Positions 1-9,320 are shown, counted from the stretch's first letter. The stretch: 64,000 nt of DNA from Burkholderia aenigmatica (GCF_902499175.1 NZ_CABVQC010000022.1:47864-111863), one strand, 5' to 3'. A program made the numbers and translations. Notes: generated by a model not told the origin, from the letters alone.

Positions 1-250
1 TCAGCATCAGCACGGGCACAGTCCGGAACTTGCCGGCGCGCAGGTCGCGGCACAGCGCGAGGCCGTCCTCGCCCGGCAGCATCAGGTCGAGCACGATCAG
101 GTCGGGCGCGCCGTCGTCCAGCACGTTGCGCATCTCGCGGCCGTTTGCGGCCAGCGACACGCGCATGCCGTTCTTCTCCAGATAATCCGCGATCAGTTCG
201 CGGATCGCGCGATCGTCGTCGACGATCAGCACGTGGTCGATCTTGTCCAT
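1..250 (-). CDS. Response regulator, N-terminal receiver domain (partial)
   Basis: The gene starts at the ATG at 250 (minus strand) and runs off the left edge, leaving about 83 residues. Visible are the acidic pocket VDDD near residues 10-13, the phospho-acceptor Asp in the context LIVLDLMLPGEDG, and the start of the next helix. This is a CheY-like receiver, most like those of OmpR/PhoB-family two-component regulators. The output domain lies outside the window, so DNA binding and target are not determinable here. The thioredoxin-like gene to the right is divergent, separated by about 230 bases. Confidence 0.85.
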   Translation of the reverse strand, partial: MDKIDHVLIVDDDRAIRELIADYLEKNGMRVSLAANGREMRNVLDDGAPDLIVLDLMLPGEDGLALCRDLRAGKFRTVPVLML

Positions 251-477
251 GAGTCGTTGTCGGTGTCGAGGTGTTCGGGCAGGCGATGTCCGCTTTTATA
301 CCGCACGGCGGGCATGCGTTTGTATCCCAATGTATCGCGCCGCCGTGACGACACACAACATTGCACACGCGTGGCTCGCCGGACACATCGCAGATACGTC
401 GGCGCCGCCTAATGGGGCCTGTCGAAACCCGTCCGGCCACCGCCTTCGAGCGGCGGCCTCCCGCTCAGGAGAACGCC

Positions 478-1059
478 ATGCTGCCCCGACTCAAGATCGC
501 CGCCCTCGTCATCGCCCTGGCCGCCACGGCCGGGCTCGCCGCCTTCGCGGGCACCCGCGACGACGCGGGCATGCCGACTTCGCAGGCCGGTACCGCAGCG
601 CCCGATTTCACCGGCATCGACCGCTGGCACAACACCACGCCGCTGACGCTCGGCCAGTTGCGCGGCAAGGTCGTGCTCGTCGATTTCTGGACGTACTCGT
701 GCATCAACTGCATTCATACGATTCCGTACGTGAAGGAGTGGGACCGGAAGTACCGCGACCAGGGGCTCGTCGTGGTCGGCGTGCATACGCCCGAGTATCC
801 GTTCGAGCGCGACGCGGGCAACGTCGCCGATGCGATCAAGCGCTTCGGCATCCGCTATCCGGTCGCGCAGGACAACCGCTACGACACGTGGCGTGCGTAC
901 GGCAACCAGTACTGGCCCGCGCTGTATTTGATCGACGCGAACGGGAAGGTCGTCTATACGCGCTATGGCGAAGGCGAGTACGACAAGACCGAGGCCGCGA
1001 TTCGCGGTGCGCTCGCGCAGGCCGGTGAAAGCGCGAAGGGCACGACGCGCACGCAGTAA
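478..1059 (+). CDS. Periplasmic thioredoxin-like (redoxin/TlpA-DipZ type) protein
   Basis: This 193-residue protein has a hydrophobic N-terminal segment (residues 4-22, Ala/Leu rich) that serves as signal peptide or anchor, followed by a thioredoxin-fold domain. The active-site region reads DFWTYSCINCIHTIP, with the CxxC pair CINC, which is characteristic of the periplasmic domain of DipZ-like and redoxin proteins that carry electrons to cytochrome-maturation or oxidative-repair clients. I chose the ATG at 478 because AGGAGAA lies just upstream; an in-frame ATG at 364 would add an unlikely Arg-rich extension. Substrate unknown. No cysteine-rich membrane partner (DsbD/CcdA) is adjacent. Confidence 0.85.
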   Translation: MLPRLKIAALVIALAATAGLAAFAGTRDDAGMPTSQAGTAAPDFTGIDRWHNTTPLTLGQLRGKVVLVDFWTYSCINCIHTIPYVKEWDRKYRDQGLVVVGVHTPEYPFERDAGNVADAIKRFGIRYPVAQDNRYDTWRAYGNQYWPALYLIDANGKVVYTRYGEGEYDKTEAAIRGALAQAGESAKGTTRTQ

Positions 1060-1114
1060 CGGACCCACGCGCGGGCGTGGCACTCGCCCGCGCGGGCCCG
1101 CGAATCGGTTGCGT

Positions 1115-1753
1115 TCACCCGCGCTTCGCGTCGGCCGCCTCGATCATCGCTTCCCCGATCGCGAGGTTGCCGTTCGCGACCAGCGCGTCGCCCGCGCCGC
1201 GGATATCGGCCTCGTCCTTGTTCTGCCCGAGCTTGCGCTTGCCGACGAGGCGCGTGATCTCGATCTGCAGCCCGACGATCGACTGCAGCATCTCGTCGAG
1301 ATAATCCGCCGGCGCGTCGCCCATCTTCCACGGCGCCGGCTGCGATGCCTCGTGCGTGCGCGTCAGCCGGGCAACCACGCCGCGCACGAACTTCTCGTCG
1401 TCGCGTACCGTGATGCGGCCGTGCGCATGCACGACCACGTAGTTCCACGTCGGCACCTGCCGGTGCGCCACATGCTTGCTCGGATACCAGGTCGGCGAGA
1501 TATACGCGTCCCCCGCGCGGAAGATCACGAGCACCTCGTCGCCGTTCGCGACGTCCTGCCAGACCGGATTCGCGCGCGAGACGTGCGCGTGCAGTTCGCC
1601 GAGCCCGCCATCGCCGGGCAGCAGCTCGAACGGGATGTGGTTCGCGTCGAGCCCGCTCTTGCCGTGCGTGATCAGGCTGCCGAACGGATGCTGCACGATC
1701 AGCTCGCGCAGCGCGTCGGGGTTGGGTTCGTTGAATTCGGCGGGGACGTACAT
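1115..1753 (-). CDS. PaiB-type FMN-binding negative transcriptional regulator
   Basis: The 212-residue protein begins MYVPAEFNEPN and contains the family signatures LITHGKSGLDANHIPF, GDEVLVIF, YISPTWYPSK and WNYVVVHAHG. This is the PaiB/FMN-binding split-barrel family, related to pyridoxamine-phosphate-oxidase folds and named for Bacillus PaiB, a protease-repression factor. The ATG at 1753 follows GGAGCC on the minus strand; an upstream in-frame ATG at 1825 would overlap the inverted repeat in the shared promoter region. The gene is divergent from a MocR-type regulator that is the obvious candidate to control it. The biochemical role of such proteins is poorly defined; they may bind FMN or haem. 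Confidence 0.85.
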   Translation of the reverse strand: MYVPAEFNEPNPDALRELIVQHPFGSLITHGKSGLDANHIPFELLPGDGGLGELHAHVSRANPVWQDVANGDEVLVIFRAGDAYISPTWYPSKHVAHRQVPTWNYVVVHAHGRITVRDDEKFVRGVVARLTRTHEASQPAPWKMGDAPADYLDEMLQSIVGLQIEITRLVGKRKLGQNKDEADIRGAGDALVANGNLAIGEAMIEAADAKRG

Positions 1754-1820
1754 GTCGGCTCCACGGTCGTGTGGGGGTTGGAATGAATCAGGCCATGGCC
1801 TGGCATGCGTCGATTGTGGC

Positions 1821-1854
1821 TCCAAACTGGTTTATGCTGTAGAGCCGGTTTGGA
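1821..1854. promoter_or_regulatory. Inverted repeat between PaiB-type and MocR-type genes
   Basis: Arms TCCAAACTGG (1821-1830) and CCGGTTTGGA (1845-1854) are inverted repeats matching at 9 of 10 positions across a 14-base spacer. The element ends 22 bases before the MocR start codon and is 67 bases from the PaiB start, so it sits where a regulator could act on both divergent promoters. MocR-family proteins often autoregulate from such intergenic sites; that this one binds here is an inference. Confidence 0.55.
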
Positions 1855-1876
1855 ACAATTTCAGCAGACCAGAATC

Positions 1877-3388
1877 ATGGCAAGAACGGCCCGGAACGTC
1901 GACATCCCGTCGCTCGGCGCGCTTGACCGCGCGGCCGGCGACCTGAGCCGCCAGCTCGCGCAGGCGCTGCGCGAAGCCGTGCGGCGCGGCGACGTCCGGC
2001 CGGGCGACGCACTGCCGTCCACGCGGCTGCTGGCCGCGGCGCTGCAGGTGGCGCGCGGCACCGTCGTCGATGCGTATGCGCAACTCGTCGCCGAAGGCTT
2101 TCTCGAATCGCGCGGCGGTGCGGGCACGCGGGTCGCGAACGCGCTCGCGCTCGCGGAGCCACCGCCCGTCCATCCCGCCGAACCGCCCACCCGCCGCCCG
2201 CCGGCGCACGCCGGGCTGCCCGAGCCGGCTGCCACCTTCGCGCGGATCGCCAGCGAATTCCGTCCGCTGCCGGCCATGCCGTTCGCGATCTCGGTGCCGA
2301 TCGGCCTCACCGCGCCCGACGACATCTGGCGCCGGCTCGGCAACCGCCTGCGCGCACGCGGCGCCGGCGCGCCGTCCGGCTATGCCGATCCGCAAGGCAC
2401 GCTGCCGCTGCGCGAAGCGATTGCCGACTACGTGCGCCGATCGCGCTCGGTGCGCTGCCATGCCGGCCAGGTCGTGATCACGAGCGGCACGCAGCAGGGG
2501 CTGCATCTCGCGAGCCAGGTGCTGCTCGGCCCGGACGATCAGGCGTGGGTCGAAAATCCCGCCTATCGCGGCATCACCGCGCTGCTCGACAGCACGGGGC
2601 GGCACGACGCGATGGTGCGGGTGCCGGTCGACGCCGACGGCATCGACGTCGAGGCCGGCATCCGCGTCGCACCGGATGCGCGTGCCGCATTCGTCACGCC
2701 GTCGCACCAGTATCCGCTCGGCATGCCGCTCAGCATGGCGCGGCGCAACGCGCTGCTCGCGTGGGCGCGTGCGCGGCGCGCGTGGGTGGTCGAGGACGAT
2801 TACGACAGCGAGCTGCGCTACGAAGGCTATCCGTTCCCGTCGCTGCAGGGGCTCGACCCCGATCGCGTGATCTACCTCGGCACGTTCAGCAAGATCCTGT
2901 TTCCGTCGCTGCGGCTCGGCTACGTGATCGCACCCGACGATCTCGTGCCCGCGTTCTGCGGCGCGCGTGCGCTGATGGATCGCCATGTGCCGACTGCGGA
3001 CCAGCACGTGCTGGCCGCCTTCATCGCGGAAGGTCATCTCGACCGCCACATCCGCCGCGTGCGCGGCGTGTATGCGGAGCAGCGCGCGCTGCTGATCGAC
3101 ACGCTGGGTGCGCGGCTGCCGCGCGAACGCGCGTGGGTGCAGCCGGGCGACCAGGGGATGCACGTCGTGCTGTGGCTCGCGGAAGGGATCGACGATCTCG
3201 ACGTGGTCGAGCGCGCCGCGCAAGCCGGCGTCGCGGTGCGCGCGGTGTCGCCGATGTTCGCGCCGGGCACGGCCCGCCCGGGGCTCGTGCTGGGCTTCGG
3301 CGGATTCGGCCGGGCGCAGATGGAAGCGGCCGCGCAGCGGCTCGCGGATGTGGTGTCGTCAGTGGAAACGCAGCCGCGCGTGCCGTAA
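1877..3388 (+). CDS. MocR/PdxR-family transcriptional regulator with aminotransferase-like domain
   Basis: The 503-residue protein has an N-terminal GntR winged helix-turn-helix (about residues 15-85; LSRQLAQALREAVRRGDVRPGDALPSTRLLA is interrupted by no gap) and a fold-type I aminotransferase domain from about residue 120. The PLP lysine region is visible as YLGTFSKILFPSLRLGY, with VVEDDYDSELRYEG and TPSHQYPLGMPLS as further family motifs. Such regulators sense vitamin B6 or amino-acid-derived amines and do not catalyse transamination. The ATG at 1877 gives a normal N-terminus (MARTARNVDIPS); the frame is open upstream to 1805. It is divergent from the PaiB-type gene, a common arrangement for this pair. 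Confidence 0.92.
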   Translation: MARTARNVDIPSLGALDRAAGDLSRQLAQALREAVRRGDVRPGDALPSTRLLAAALQVARGTVVDAYAQLVAEGFLESRGGAGTRVANALALAEPPPVHPAEPPTRRPPAHAGLPEPAATFARIASEFRPLPAMPFAISVPIGLTAPDDIWRRLGNRLRARGAGAPSGYADPQGTLPLREAIADYVRRSRSVRCHAGQVVITSGTQQGLHLASQVLLGPDDQAWVENPAYRGITALLDSTGRHDAMVRVPVDADGIDVEAGIRVAPDARAAFVTPSHQYPLGMPLSMARRNALLAWARARRAWVVEDDYDSELRYEGYPFPSLQGLDPDRVIYLGTFSKILFPSLRLGYVIAPDDLVPAFCGARALMDRHVPTADQHVLAAFIAEGHLDRHIRRVRGVYAEQRALLIDTLGARLPRERAWVQPGDQGMHVVLWLAEGIDDLDVVERAAQAGVAVRAVSPMFAPGTARPGLVLGFGGFGRAQMEAAAQRLADVVSSVETQPRVP

Positions 3389-3410
3389 GAAGTTGCTGGC
3401 GCACGCGTGT

Positions 3411-3495
3411 CGTTTGTCACGATCGCGCCTCTTCGCTCCGCGCGACTGCCGCATCGAGCTCCATCGTGCCGCCTCTCCGCGACGCGTGGCGCCAT
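3411..3495 (+). repeat. Intergenic copy of an 85-bp element also present at 12828-12912
   Basis: Aligned without gaps, this stretch matches 12828-12912 at 69 of 85 positions (81%). The other copy covers the promoter, leader and first codons of the penicillin-binding protein gene. Here there is no downstream gene in the right frame; the in-frame translation still keeps VPxLRDAWRH. It lies in the 303-base gap between the MocR gene and the LysR gene, which otherwise shows nothing I can name. It could be a decayed duplicate of the pbp 5' end or one member of a dispersed intergenic repeat family. Confidence 0.7.
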
Positions 3496-3691
3496 GCATC
3501 AGAGCGCGTGCAACGTCAGCACGCACGCCGTAGCCGGACTCACGCGAAGCGCGGCGCTAGAGATGGCTGCGAATGGGGTCGACCTTACCCCGTCGAGCAC
3601 ACCACGCATAAGTAACTGGGCTCGCCTGAATCCGGGGATGACGTTGTGCAAGCGCAAAGCCGAGATGTCGCGTCCTGGCGATCGCAGACGT

Positions 3692-4618
3692 TCAGCCCAT
3701 AGGCGGCGCCCAGGGCGCGATCGTGAACTGGTCGGCGAGATAGTCGAGCAGCACCGCGACGCGCGCGGTACGCAGCATGCCGGGCGGCGTCACGAGGTTG
3801 ACGTTGATGTCGGCGATCCTCCAGTCGTGCATCACTTCCTCGAGTTCGCCATCCCGTAGCGCATCGACCACCACGAATTCGGGCTGCAGCGCGAGGCCGT
3901 ACCCCGCGACCAGTGCTGGCAGGATCACGTCGGCGTTGTTGGTGCGAATGCGTCCGTTCACCGGTACGGAAAATTTTTCACCCGACGTGGTGTGCCGAAA
4001 CCGCCAGCAACCCGGCGTCGGCAGGTTCGTGTAGGTGAAGCAGACATGTCGCTCGAGATCGCGCGGGTGAGCCGGACGTCCGTAGCGGTCCAGGTAGGCA
4101 GGCGAAGCGACGAGCGGTCGGCGGACTGCGCAGAGCCTGCGGAAGCGCAGCGTCGAATCGTTCAGTTCGGCAATCCGGATCGCGACGTCGAAGCCACCCG
4201 GCACGACGTCGACCAGATGGTCGCTCAGCATGAGATCGATGTCGACGCTCGGGTAGCGCTCGAGAAACGCGGGCAGCACGGGCGCGAGATGCCGGAGGCT
4301 GAACGACATCGGCGCATTCACGCGCACGAGGCCGTGCGGCTCGAGCGCCTGAGCGGTTGCTTCGTTCTCGATGAGTTCGGCATCCGCGAGCAGCCGGAGC
4401 GCACGGTCGCGCAGCAGATCGCCCGTCGGGGTCAGCGACACCCTGCGCGACGTCCGGTACAGCAGCATGGTGCCGAGCCGTTGCTCGAGGCGTGCGATGG
4501 CCTTCGACACGGTCGACTGCGACGTGCCGATCAGCTCGGCGGCCTTTGCAAACGAGCCGGTTTCCGCGACGCGCGCGAAGATGGCCCAGGCGTCGAGATC
4601 AGGAAGGTGTTGCATCAT
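3692..4618 (-). CDS. LysR-family transcriptional regulator
   Basis: The 308-residue protein has the N-terminal LysR helix-turn-helix (residues 8-66; [27 protein letters not shown]) and a periplasmic-binding-protein-like effector domain, with the total length typical of the family. I chose the ATG at 4618 ([11 protein letters not shown]) because the HTH starts about ten residues later; the frame is open to 4687 without a better ribosome site. The C-terminal domain resembles the CrgA/PecT-type subgroup that also regulates oxidoreductases and efflux. There is no divergent structural gene next to it, so its target is not evident. It may act elsewhere or its former neighbour may have been lost. 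Confidence 0.9.
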   Translation of the reverse strand: MMQHLPDLDAWAIFARVAETGSFAKAAELIGTSQSTVSKAIARLEQRLGTMLLYRTSRRVSLTPTGDLLRDRALRLLADAELIENEATAQALEPHGLVRVNAPMSFSLRHLAPVLPAFLERYPSVDIDLMLSDHLVDVVPGGFDVAIRIAELNDSTLRFRRLCAVRRPLVASPAYLDRYGRPAHPRDLERHVCFTYTNLPTPGCWRFRHTTSGEKFSVPVNGRIRTNNADVILPALVAGYGLALQPEFVVVDALRDGELEEVMHDWRIADINVNLVTPPGMLRTARVAVLLDYLADQFTIAPWAPPMG

Positions 4619-5324
4619 GGGAATTGAATCGATGGTTGTGTGCTGGCGCGCTGGCCGGCTCGGTCCAAACGCGGTCGTTGACTGCACTGGCGGGCCGGCT
4701 CGTCACGCTGATTGACGTGCAGGCGGTCGCGCTCATCGAGTCGTTTTTCGAATACTCATCACATGAGGAATTGCTTGCGAGCGCCATCGATTTCGCGCTC
4801 GATCTCATTCTTTGCAACGGACACGTCACGACGCTCGACAGTTCGAACTCGATTGACGGAATGTGGGGAAAGTGTCGGCAACCGGCGAGCTCGACGCGAC
4901 CGCGCCCGATACCCGGCGCTTATTTCATCGGCACGTTCGCGAGCACCGCCTGCGGGGGCTGATCGCTGAAGATCGGCTGGCTAAGCTGCGGAGCGGGTAC
5001 TTCATGTTTTCGATTGCTCATGAAGTTTGCAGTCCTTTGAATCTGAAAATGGGAGCCCGTCCTCGATCGTGCAAGCGATGGAAGCCCAGTGCGCAGTGCG
5101 CTGGCATCACGGTGGCCGGGTCAACACATTTGACACGTATTCGCGTCGAAATAACACCAAAGAAACGGAATCAAACCGATTCGATTTAGCGCTTGCACTT
5201 CGTGCCAGACGAGTTCGCGCTTGTTCGCGCGAACGCTCGCCACCCGCGCGGACGATGCCACGCTCGTACCCGAGCGCGGATCTCGACTCGCGCGGGTGGT
5301 CCCGCGACACCCGGCAACGGCGGC
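4619..5324. other. 706-base gap, mostly without genes; possible 33-codon ORF at 4920-5021 (minus)
   Basis: No gene of normal size is supported here. The only notable reading frame is a minus-strand ATG at 5021 running to TAA at 4920. It is preceded by AAAGGA and its second half is strongly GC3-biased (ending QPPQAVLANVPMK), which would fit either a small gene or the tail of a lost gene. The stretch 4740-5180 is more AT-rich than its surroundings. A 6-bp GC hairpin at 5291-5306 (CGCGGG, loop TGGT, CCCGCG) lies just past the stop of the quinoprotein gene and may help terminate that operon, although no T-run follows. Confidence 0.35.
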
Positions 5325-6905
5325 TTACTGCTTCGCTACCGAAAACGCGTAAAGCTTGTGGTTGTCGCCGGCATAGGGCAGCCCGAGAATCTTGGTGTGA
5401 TAGCCGGATCCCCAATAAACCGTACCGTCGACGATCGCGGCACCGGACACGACGGCGCCACCGCTCTCGAAGCTCCACTTGATTTCGCCGGTCGACGCAT
5501 CGAGTGCATACATGTTGGCGCCACTGCCCGCCAGCGAACCGGCATACACCACGCCGTTGGCCTCGGACATCGCAACGGTGTCCATCATCTGCTGCGGATC
5601 GGCGGTGCGCCAAAGTACCTTGCCGGTTGCAGCGTCGACCGCGGCCCAGATGCCGCCCTTGGTCGTCTTCGTCCCCGCCGGTGAATTGACGTCGATGGAC
5701 GCGTGATTCAGGTTGCCGATCGACACGTAGATGCGCTTGCCGTCGGCGGCCGTTCCCCACAGCATGCCGCCGAGCAGGCTGCCGGGGCCGACCTGGGCAT
5801 GCCAGACGACCTTGCCCGTCTTCGGATCAAGTGCCCAGTAGACACCGCTCTTCTGGCCGGCACCGAGCAACGTGCGCTTGTGCCCGCCGACGGTCGTCGT
5901 GTACAGGTTGGGCCCCGAGCCGAAATCGTAGTCCGGGCCGTCGTCGTGGTCGTAGTTCGTCGACATGTCGGCCGACAACGTACGGGTGGCCCATGCGATC
6001 TTGCCCGTCTTCAGGTTCAATGCAACGAAACTGTCGATATGATTGCCCGGTACGGCTGCCTTGCACTTCTCTTGCCCCGGATACCGGCAAACCCCTTCCG
6101 GAACGGTGAAGTTGTTGCCGGTCGTCACGTACAGCAAGCCGGTTTCATGATCGACGACCGCCGTGTTGCCCCAGACCGAACCGCCGGTGTAGCCCTCCGG
6201 AACCATGTACGTCTTCCACAGCAGTTTGCCGCTCGTCGCGTCGAGCGCCACGACGCTGCCGCGATACTGGGGCGTTTCCTTCAGCGCCTCGGCGCGAGAC
6301 GATACGCCGACGTACACGATCCCGTTGTCGATAACCGGCGAACTCGTAATGATGGCGGACTTGTCCGTATCGACCTGCGTACGCCACAGCGGCGCGCCGT
6401 CTTCGGCCTTGATGCCCAGCATGTAGGCGCCGGTCGGATTGTTGGCGATCTGCGTGCCCTGGCCGATCACCAACGTGCCTTTCCAGTATGCGGGGCTGGT
6501 GCGCGATGCATCGTTGGGAATCTGGCTGTAGTCACTGACCTTCTTGTGCCACTTGACCTGTCCGGACGCGGCATCGACGGCCCATAACGAGCCACCGAAG
6601 TCGGGAACATAGACGACACCACCGGCTACCGTCGGCGTGGCGGACACGTTACCGTCCGTCTCGACCGACCAGCGTGGCGCCAGCTTCGCCACGTTGCTCA
6701 GGCCGATCGCGCGTTCGCCCGCGGCGCTGCGGGTATTGCGCAGATTCTGCCCGGCCATCGGCCAGTCTCCCGCGCTTTGTGCGGCAGCGGGAGCAGCAAT
6801 GATGAGGCTGCTGACGATAGCGACGGCCGTCGCGATAGCCGGGTTGCGCCAGGATAGCGGCGAAGCGCGCCGATCCGCGTCTTGCCTGTAGAAGACTCGT
6901 TTCAT
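5325..6905 (-). CDS. Periplasmic PQQ-binding-type beta-propeller dehydrogenase
   Basis: The 526-residue protein has a signal peptide ending near residue 42 (IAAPAAAQ) and a quinoprotein propeller. At least six blades carry the Trp-docking pattern AxDxxTGxxxW (for example ALDATSGKLLW, ALDPKTGKVVW, AVDAATGKVLW). It resembles polyvinyl-alcohol-dehydrogenase-like and related PQQ enzymes that oxidise alcohols or aldehydes in the periplasm. There is no CxxCH motif, so it lacks the cytochrome c domain found in quinohaemoprotein relatives and needs an external electron acceptor. GGAGAG precedes the ATG at 6905. It is the third gene of an operon after two porins. Substrate unknown; no pqq biosynthesis gene is in the window. 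Confidence 0.88.
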   Translation of the reverse strand: MKRVFYRQDADRRASPLSWRNPAIATAVAIVSSLIIAAPAAAQSAGDWPMAGQNLRNTRSAAGERAIGLSNVAKLAPRWSVETDGNVSATPTVAGGVVYVPDFGGSLWAVDAASGQVKWHKKVSDYSQIPNDASRTSPAYWKGTLVIGQGTQIANNPTGAYMLGIKAEDGAPLWRTQVDTDKSAIITSSPVIDNGIVYVGVSSRAEALKETPQYRGSVVALDATSGKLLWKTYMVPEGYTGGSVWGNTAVVDHETGLLYVTTGNNFTVPEGVCRYPGQEKCKAAVPGNHIDSFVALNLKTGKIAWATRTLSADMSTNYDHDDGPDYDFGSGPNLYTTTVGGHKRTLLGAGQKSGVYWALDPKTGKVVWHAQVGPGSLLGGMLWGTAADGKRIYVSIGNLNHASIDVNSPAGTKTTKGGIWAAVDAATGKVLWRTADPQQMMDTVAMSEANGVVYAGSLAGSGANMYALDASTGEIKWSFESGGAVVSGAAIVDGTVYWGSGYHTKILGLPYAGDNHKLYAFSVAKQ

Positions 6906-6978
6906 TTTCAGCTCTCCATAAAACAGCGGTAGACAATCCCTGCCTTGCCACTACGCTCACTTTGGCGAGTCAGCGCAT

Positions 6979-8070
6979 TCAAAAACGATCGATCATGCCG
7001 ATCTGCACACCGCGCACCAGCGCACCGGGCCACGATGGCGGGAGCCCGGTTACGTTGACGCCACGCAGCGTGAAGGTCGCGTTGTTCCGATTCCGCAACC
7101 AGCCCGCACTCGCGTACAGTTGCAACGTCTTCGATAGCCTGTAATCGCACATCGCACTGAACTGATCCGCGTTGTTGCCCCTGCCGGAACGGTCGCGCAC
7201 GTACGCATAGCCGAGCGAAGCATCGAGATTCGGCACGAACGCGTAGCGCAGCGATACCGCGAAACCATCGTTGTGATAAATCGGTGCACTGCCGCCCGCC
7301 CCGTTGAACCAGTCCGCAAACAAGGTGGCCTTGTCGATCCGATACGACACGCCGGCGAGATTCGCGCGCAATGCCCCGCTGCCGTGTGTCTGCTGGTGTC
7401 CGTAGGCGAGCCGCACCGGCCCGTACTGGTACGACACCGTTTCGAAGTTGCCCGCGAGCCCGTTGCCGTCGTTGTCGCTCGCCGCGCGCAGCGACATCAT
7501 CACCGTTGCGTCGAAGCCCGCGATGTTCGGTGACAGGTAGGTGATCGCATTGCTCGCGTAAGGCGTGATCTTCGAGAAGTTGTTCAGCCCGGACGCTATG
7601 GTTCCCGCGCCAAATGCATCGATCTCGCCTTTGAACGGGATATAGATCGGCGAGTATTGCCGCCCGACGCGCATTTCCCCCCAGGGGCCACCCGCACCGA
7701 TCCAGGCCTGGCGGTTGAACAACGTGCCCGCCGTATCGAGCGTGCCATTGGCCGAGCCGAATCCGTTCTCGAGCACGAACAGAATGTTCGTCCCGCCGCC
7801 GATCGGCTCGCGGCCGCGCAAGCCGATCCGCGAACCGCGATACGCACCCGAGTCCATCCGCGCCACCCATCCCGCCCCGGGGTTCGTGATCTCGATGCTC
7901 GTATCGATGACGCCGTACAAGGTCACGGATGACTGCGCCCACCCGAGGGACGGCGCAACGAGCAGGATGCTCAACGCACCGCACGCCTGCGCCCGTTGTC
8001 GAAAAACCGAACGAGCGCCGTTGCGCCGCTGCCGGAACCGCTTGACGCCGATCATCGATGCCGTCTTCAT
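6979..8070 (-). CDS. Outer-membrane porin (Burkholderia OmpC/gram-negative porin family)
   Basis: The 363-residue protein has a long N-terminal leader whose hydrophobic core (about residues 30-44, ALSILLVAPSLGWA) ends before the mature start QSSVTLYGVID, the hallmark of Burkholderia general porins. It closes with the terminal Phe (IDRF) recognised by the Bam machinery. The ORF starts at 8070, only eight bases after the upstream porin stop, so the two are co-transcribed. An alternative start is the Met at residue 6, which would give a shorter n-region. Together with the neighbour it likely admits the substrate of the quinoprotein dehydrogenase encoded downstream; that link is inferred from the operon. 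Confidence 0.9.
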   Translation of the reverse strand: MKTASMIGVKRFRQRRNGARSVFRQRAQACGALSILLVAPSLGWAQSSVTLYGVIDTSIEITNPGAGWVARMDSGAYRGSRIGLRGREPIGGGTNILFVLENGFGSANGTLDTAGTLFNRQAWIGAGGPWGEMRVGRQYSPIYIPFKGEIDAFGAGTIASGLNNFSKITPYASNAITYLSPNIAGFDATVMMSLRAASDNDGNGLAGNFETVSYQYGPVRLAYGHQQTHGSGALRANLAGVSYRIDKATLFADWFNGAGGSAPIYHNDGFAVSLRYAFVPNLDASLGYAYVRDRSGRGNNADQFSAMCDYRLSKTLQLYASAGWLRNRNNATFTLRGVNVTGLPPSWPGALVRGVQIGMIDRF

Positions 8071-8078
8071 CTATCGTT

Positions 8079-9185
8079 TCAGAACGTGTGCATCACGCCG
8101 ACATACGTCGTGACCTGCGATTCGCCGTCGAGCGGATGGGTGGTCGGCGTCGCGCCCAGCGGCGTCGCGAATACCGAGAAATCCGAGTGGCTTCCGTTAC
8201 GCACATAAGCCACCGTGCCGTAAAGGAAGGTGCGCTTGCTCAGGTTGTAGGTCGTGCCGAGCGCGTACAGCATCGCGTGGCCGGCAGGGTCATGTGTCGC
8301 GTCGCCGTTGCCGCTGCGCACGCGGACGTAGTAGCCGGCGCCCGTCACCGCCCATTGGGCATTCGCCTGCCATGTCGCACCGAGCCAGAAATGATCTGCG
8401 GTGTCCGCGAGGCCGGCCGGCGTGTCCGGCGCGGAATAGTGCGTCCAGGCCGTCTGAATCGTGAACTTCTGGATTCGCACGTTTCCGCCGACGAAATATT
8501 CACGGGAGCTCGTGAAGATGTTGCTGAACTTGCCGGTCGAATCGCGCAATTCATCGTACATGCCGCGTACGTCGAAATACGGCGAGTGGTAGGTCAGCAT
8601 GACGCCGTCCGAGCGGCCGAACTCACCCGATGCGCCGTTGTTGAAGCCGCTCGCCTGGTTACCGAACGCGTATTGCGCCTGCACGTCGAAGCCATGGAAA
8701 ACCGGGCTGTGGTATTCCACGTTATTGCTGGTCTGCTGCCAGTTGCGCCCGCGCACGAGGGACGCCGACGACACCGCCTGCTGCACGAACGGGTCGAACG
8801 CCCACACGCCATCGCTATCGATGAACAGGTTGCGCCCCGCCTGGAGTTGCCCCCACGTATCGTCTTTCAGGCCGACGTAGGCACGCCGCGAAAAGAGCCG
8901 CCCGCCTCCCGTCGTACCGTTCATCACTTGCAGCGCGGTTTCGAGATTGAATATCGTGGACAACCCGCCACCCAGATCCTCGTTGCCGCGCAGGCCAAGC
9001 ATGCTCGTGCCCCAGTCGCCGCCTTCCGCACTGAAGCGTGCGCCGGTCTGACCCGGTGCCGTCATGACGTGGTTCAGGTATTCGAGCCCCGCATCGACGC
9101 GGCCATACAACGTCACGCTCGATTGCGCCCATGCTGCCGGCATGAGCCCCCCCAACAACAAAGCAACCGAGATTCTCTTTCTCAT
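8079..9185 (-). CDS. Outer-membrane porin, first gene of the PQQ operon
   Basis: The 368-residue protein has a short classic signal peptide (residues 1-20, ending PAAWA), mature start QSSVTLYGRVDAG, the conserved GLRGNEDLGGGLSTIFNLE segment and a terminal VMHTF. It is a 16-strand trimeric porin by family. Upstream (9186-9320) lies an AT-rich patch (TATTACTAATAATCA near 9270) that is the likely promoter region for porin-porin-dehydrogenase. The paralogue downstream differs throughout, so the pair is an old duplication rather than a recent copy. Confidence 0.93.
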   Translation of the reverse strand: MRKRISVALLLGGLMPAAWAQSSVTLYGRVDAGLEYLNHVMTAPGQTGARFSAEGGDWGTSMLGLRGNEDLGGGLSTIFNLETALQVMNGTTGGGRLFSRRAYVGLKDDTWGQLQAGRNLFIDSDGVWAFDPFVQQAVSSASLVRGRNWQQTSNNVEYHSPVFHGFDVQAQYAFGNQASGFNNGASGEFGRSDGVMLTYHSPYFDVRGMYDELRDSTGKFSNIFTSSREYFVGGNVRIQKFTIQTAWTHYSAPDTPAGLADTADHFWLGATWQANAQWAVTGAGYYVRVRSGNGDATHDPAGHAMLYALGTTYNLSKRTFLYGTVAYVRNGSHSDFSVFATPLGATPTTHPLDGESQVTTYVGVMHTF

Positions 9186-9320
9186 CGTTCTCTCCGATGA
9201 ATGCCGCCCCGACGTTCATCAAATGTTCACAGAGCTATCTTCGGCGACTGATCGCCTTCCATTTCACTTTGTATTACTAATAATCAATGGCATGCCTCTG
9301 CTGAAAGATCCGATCTGAAA

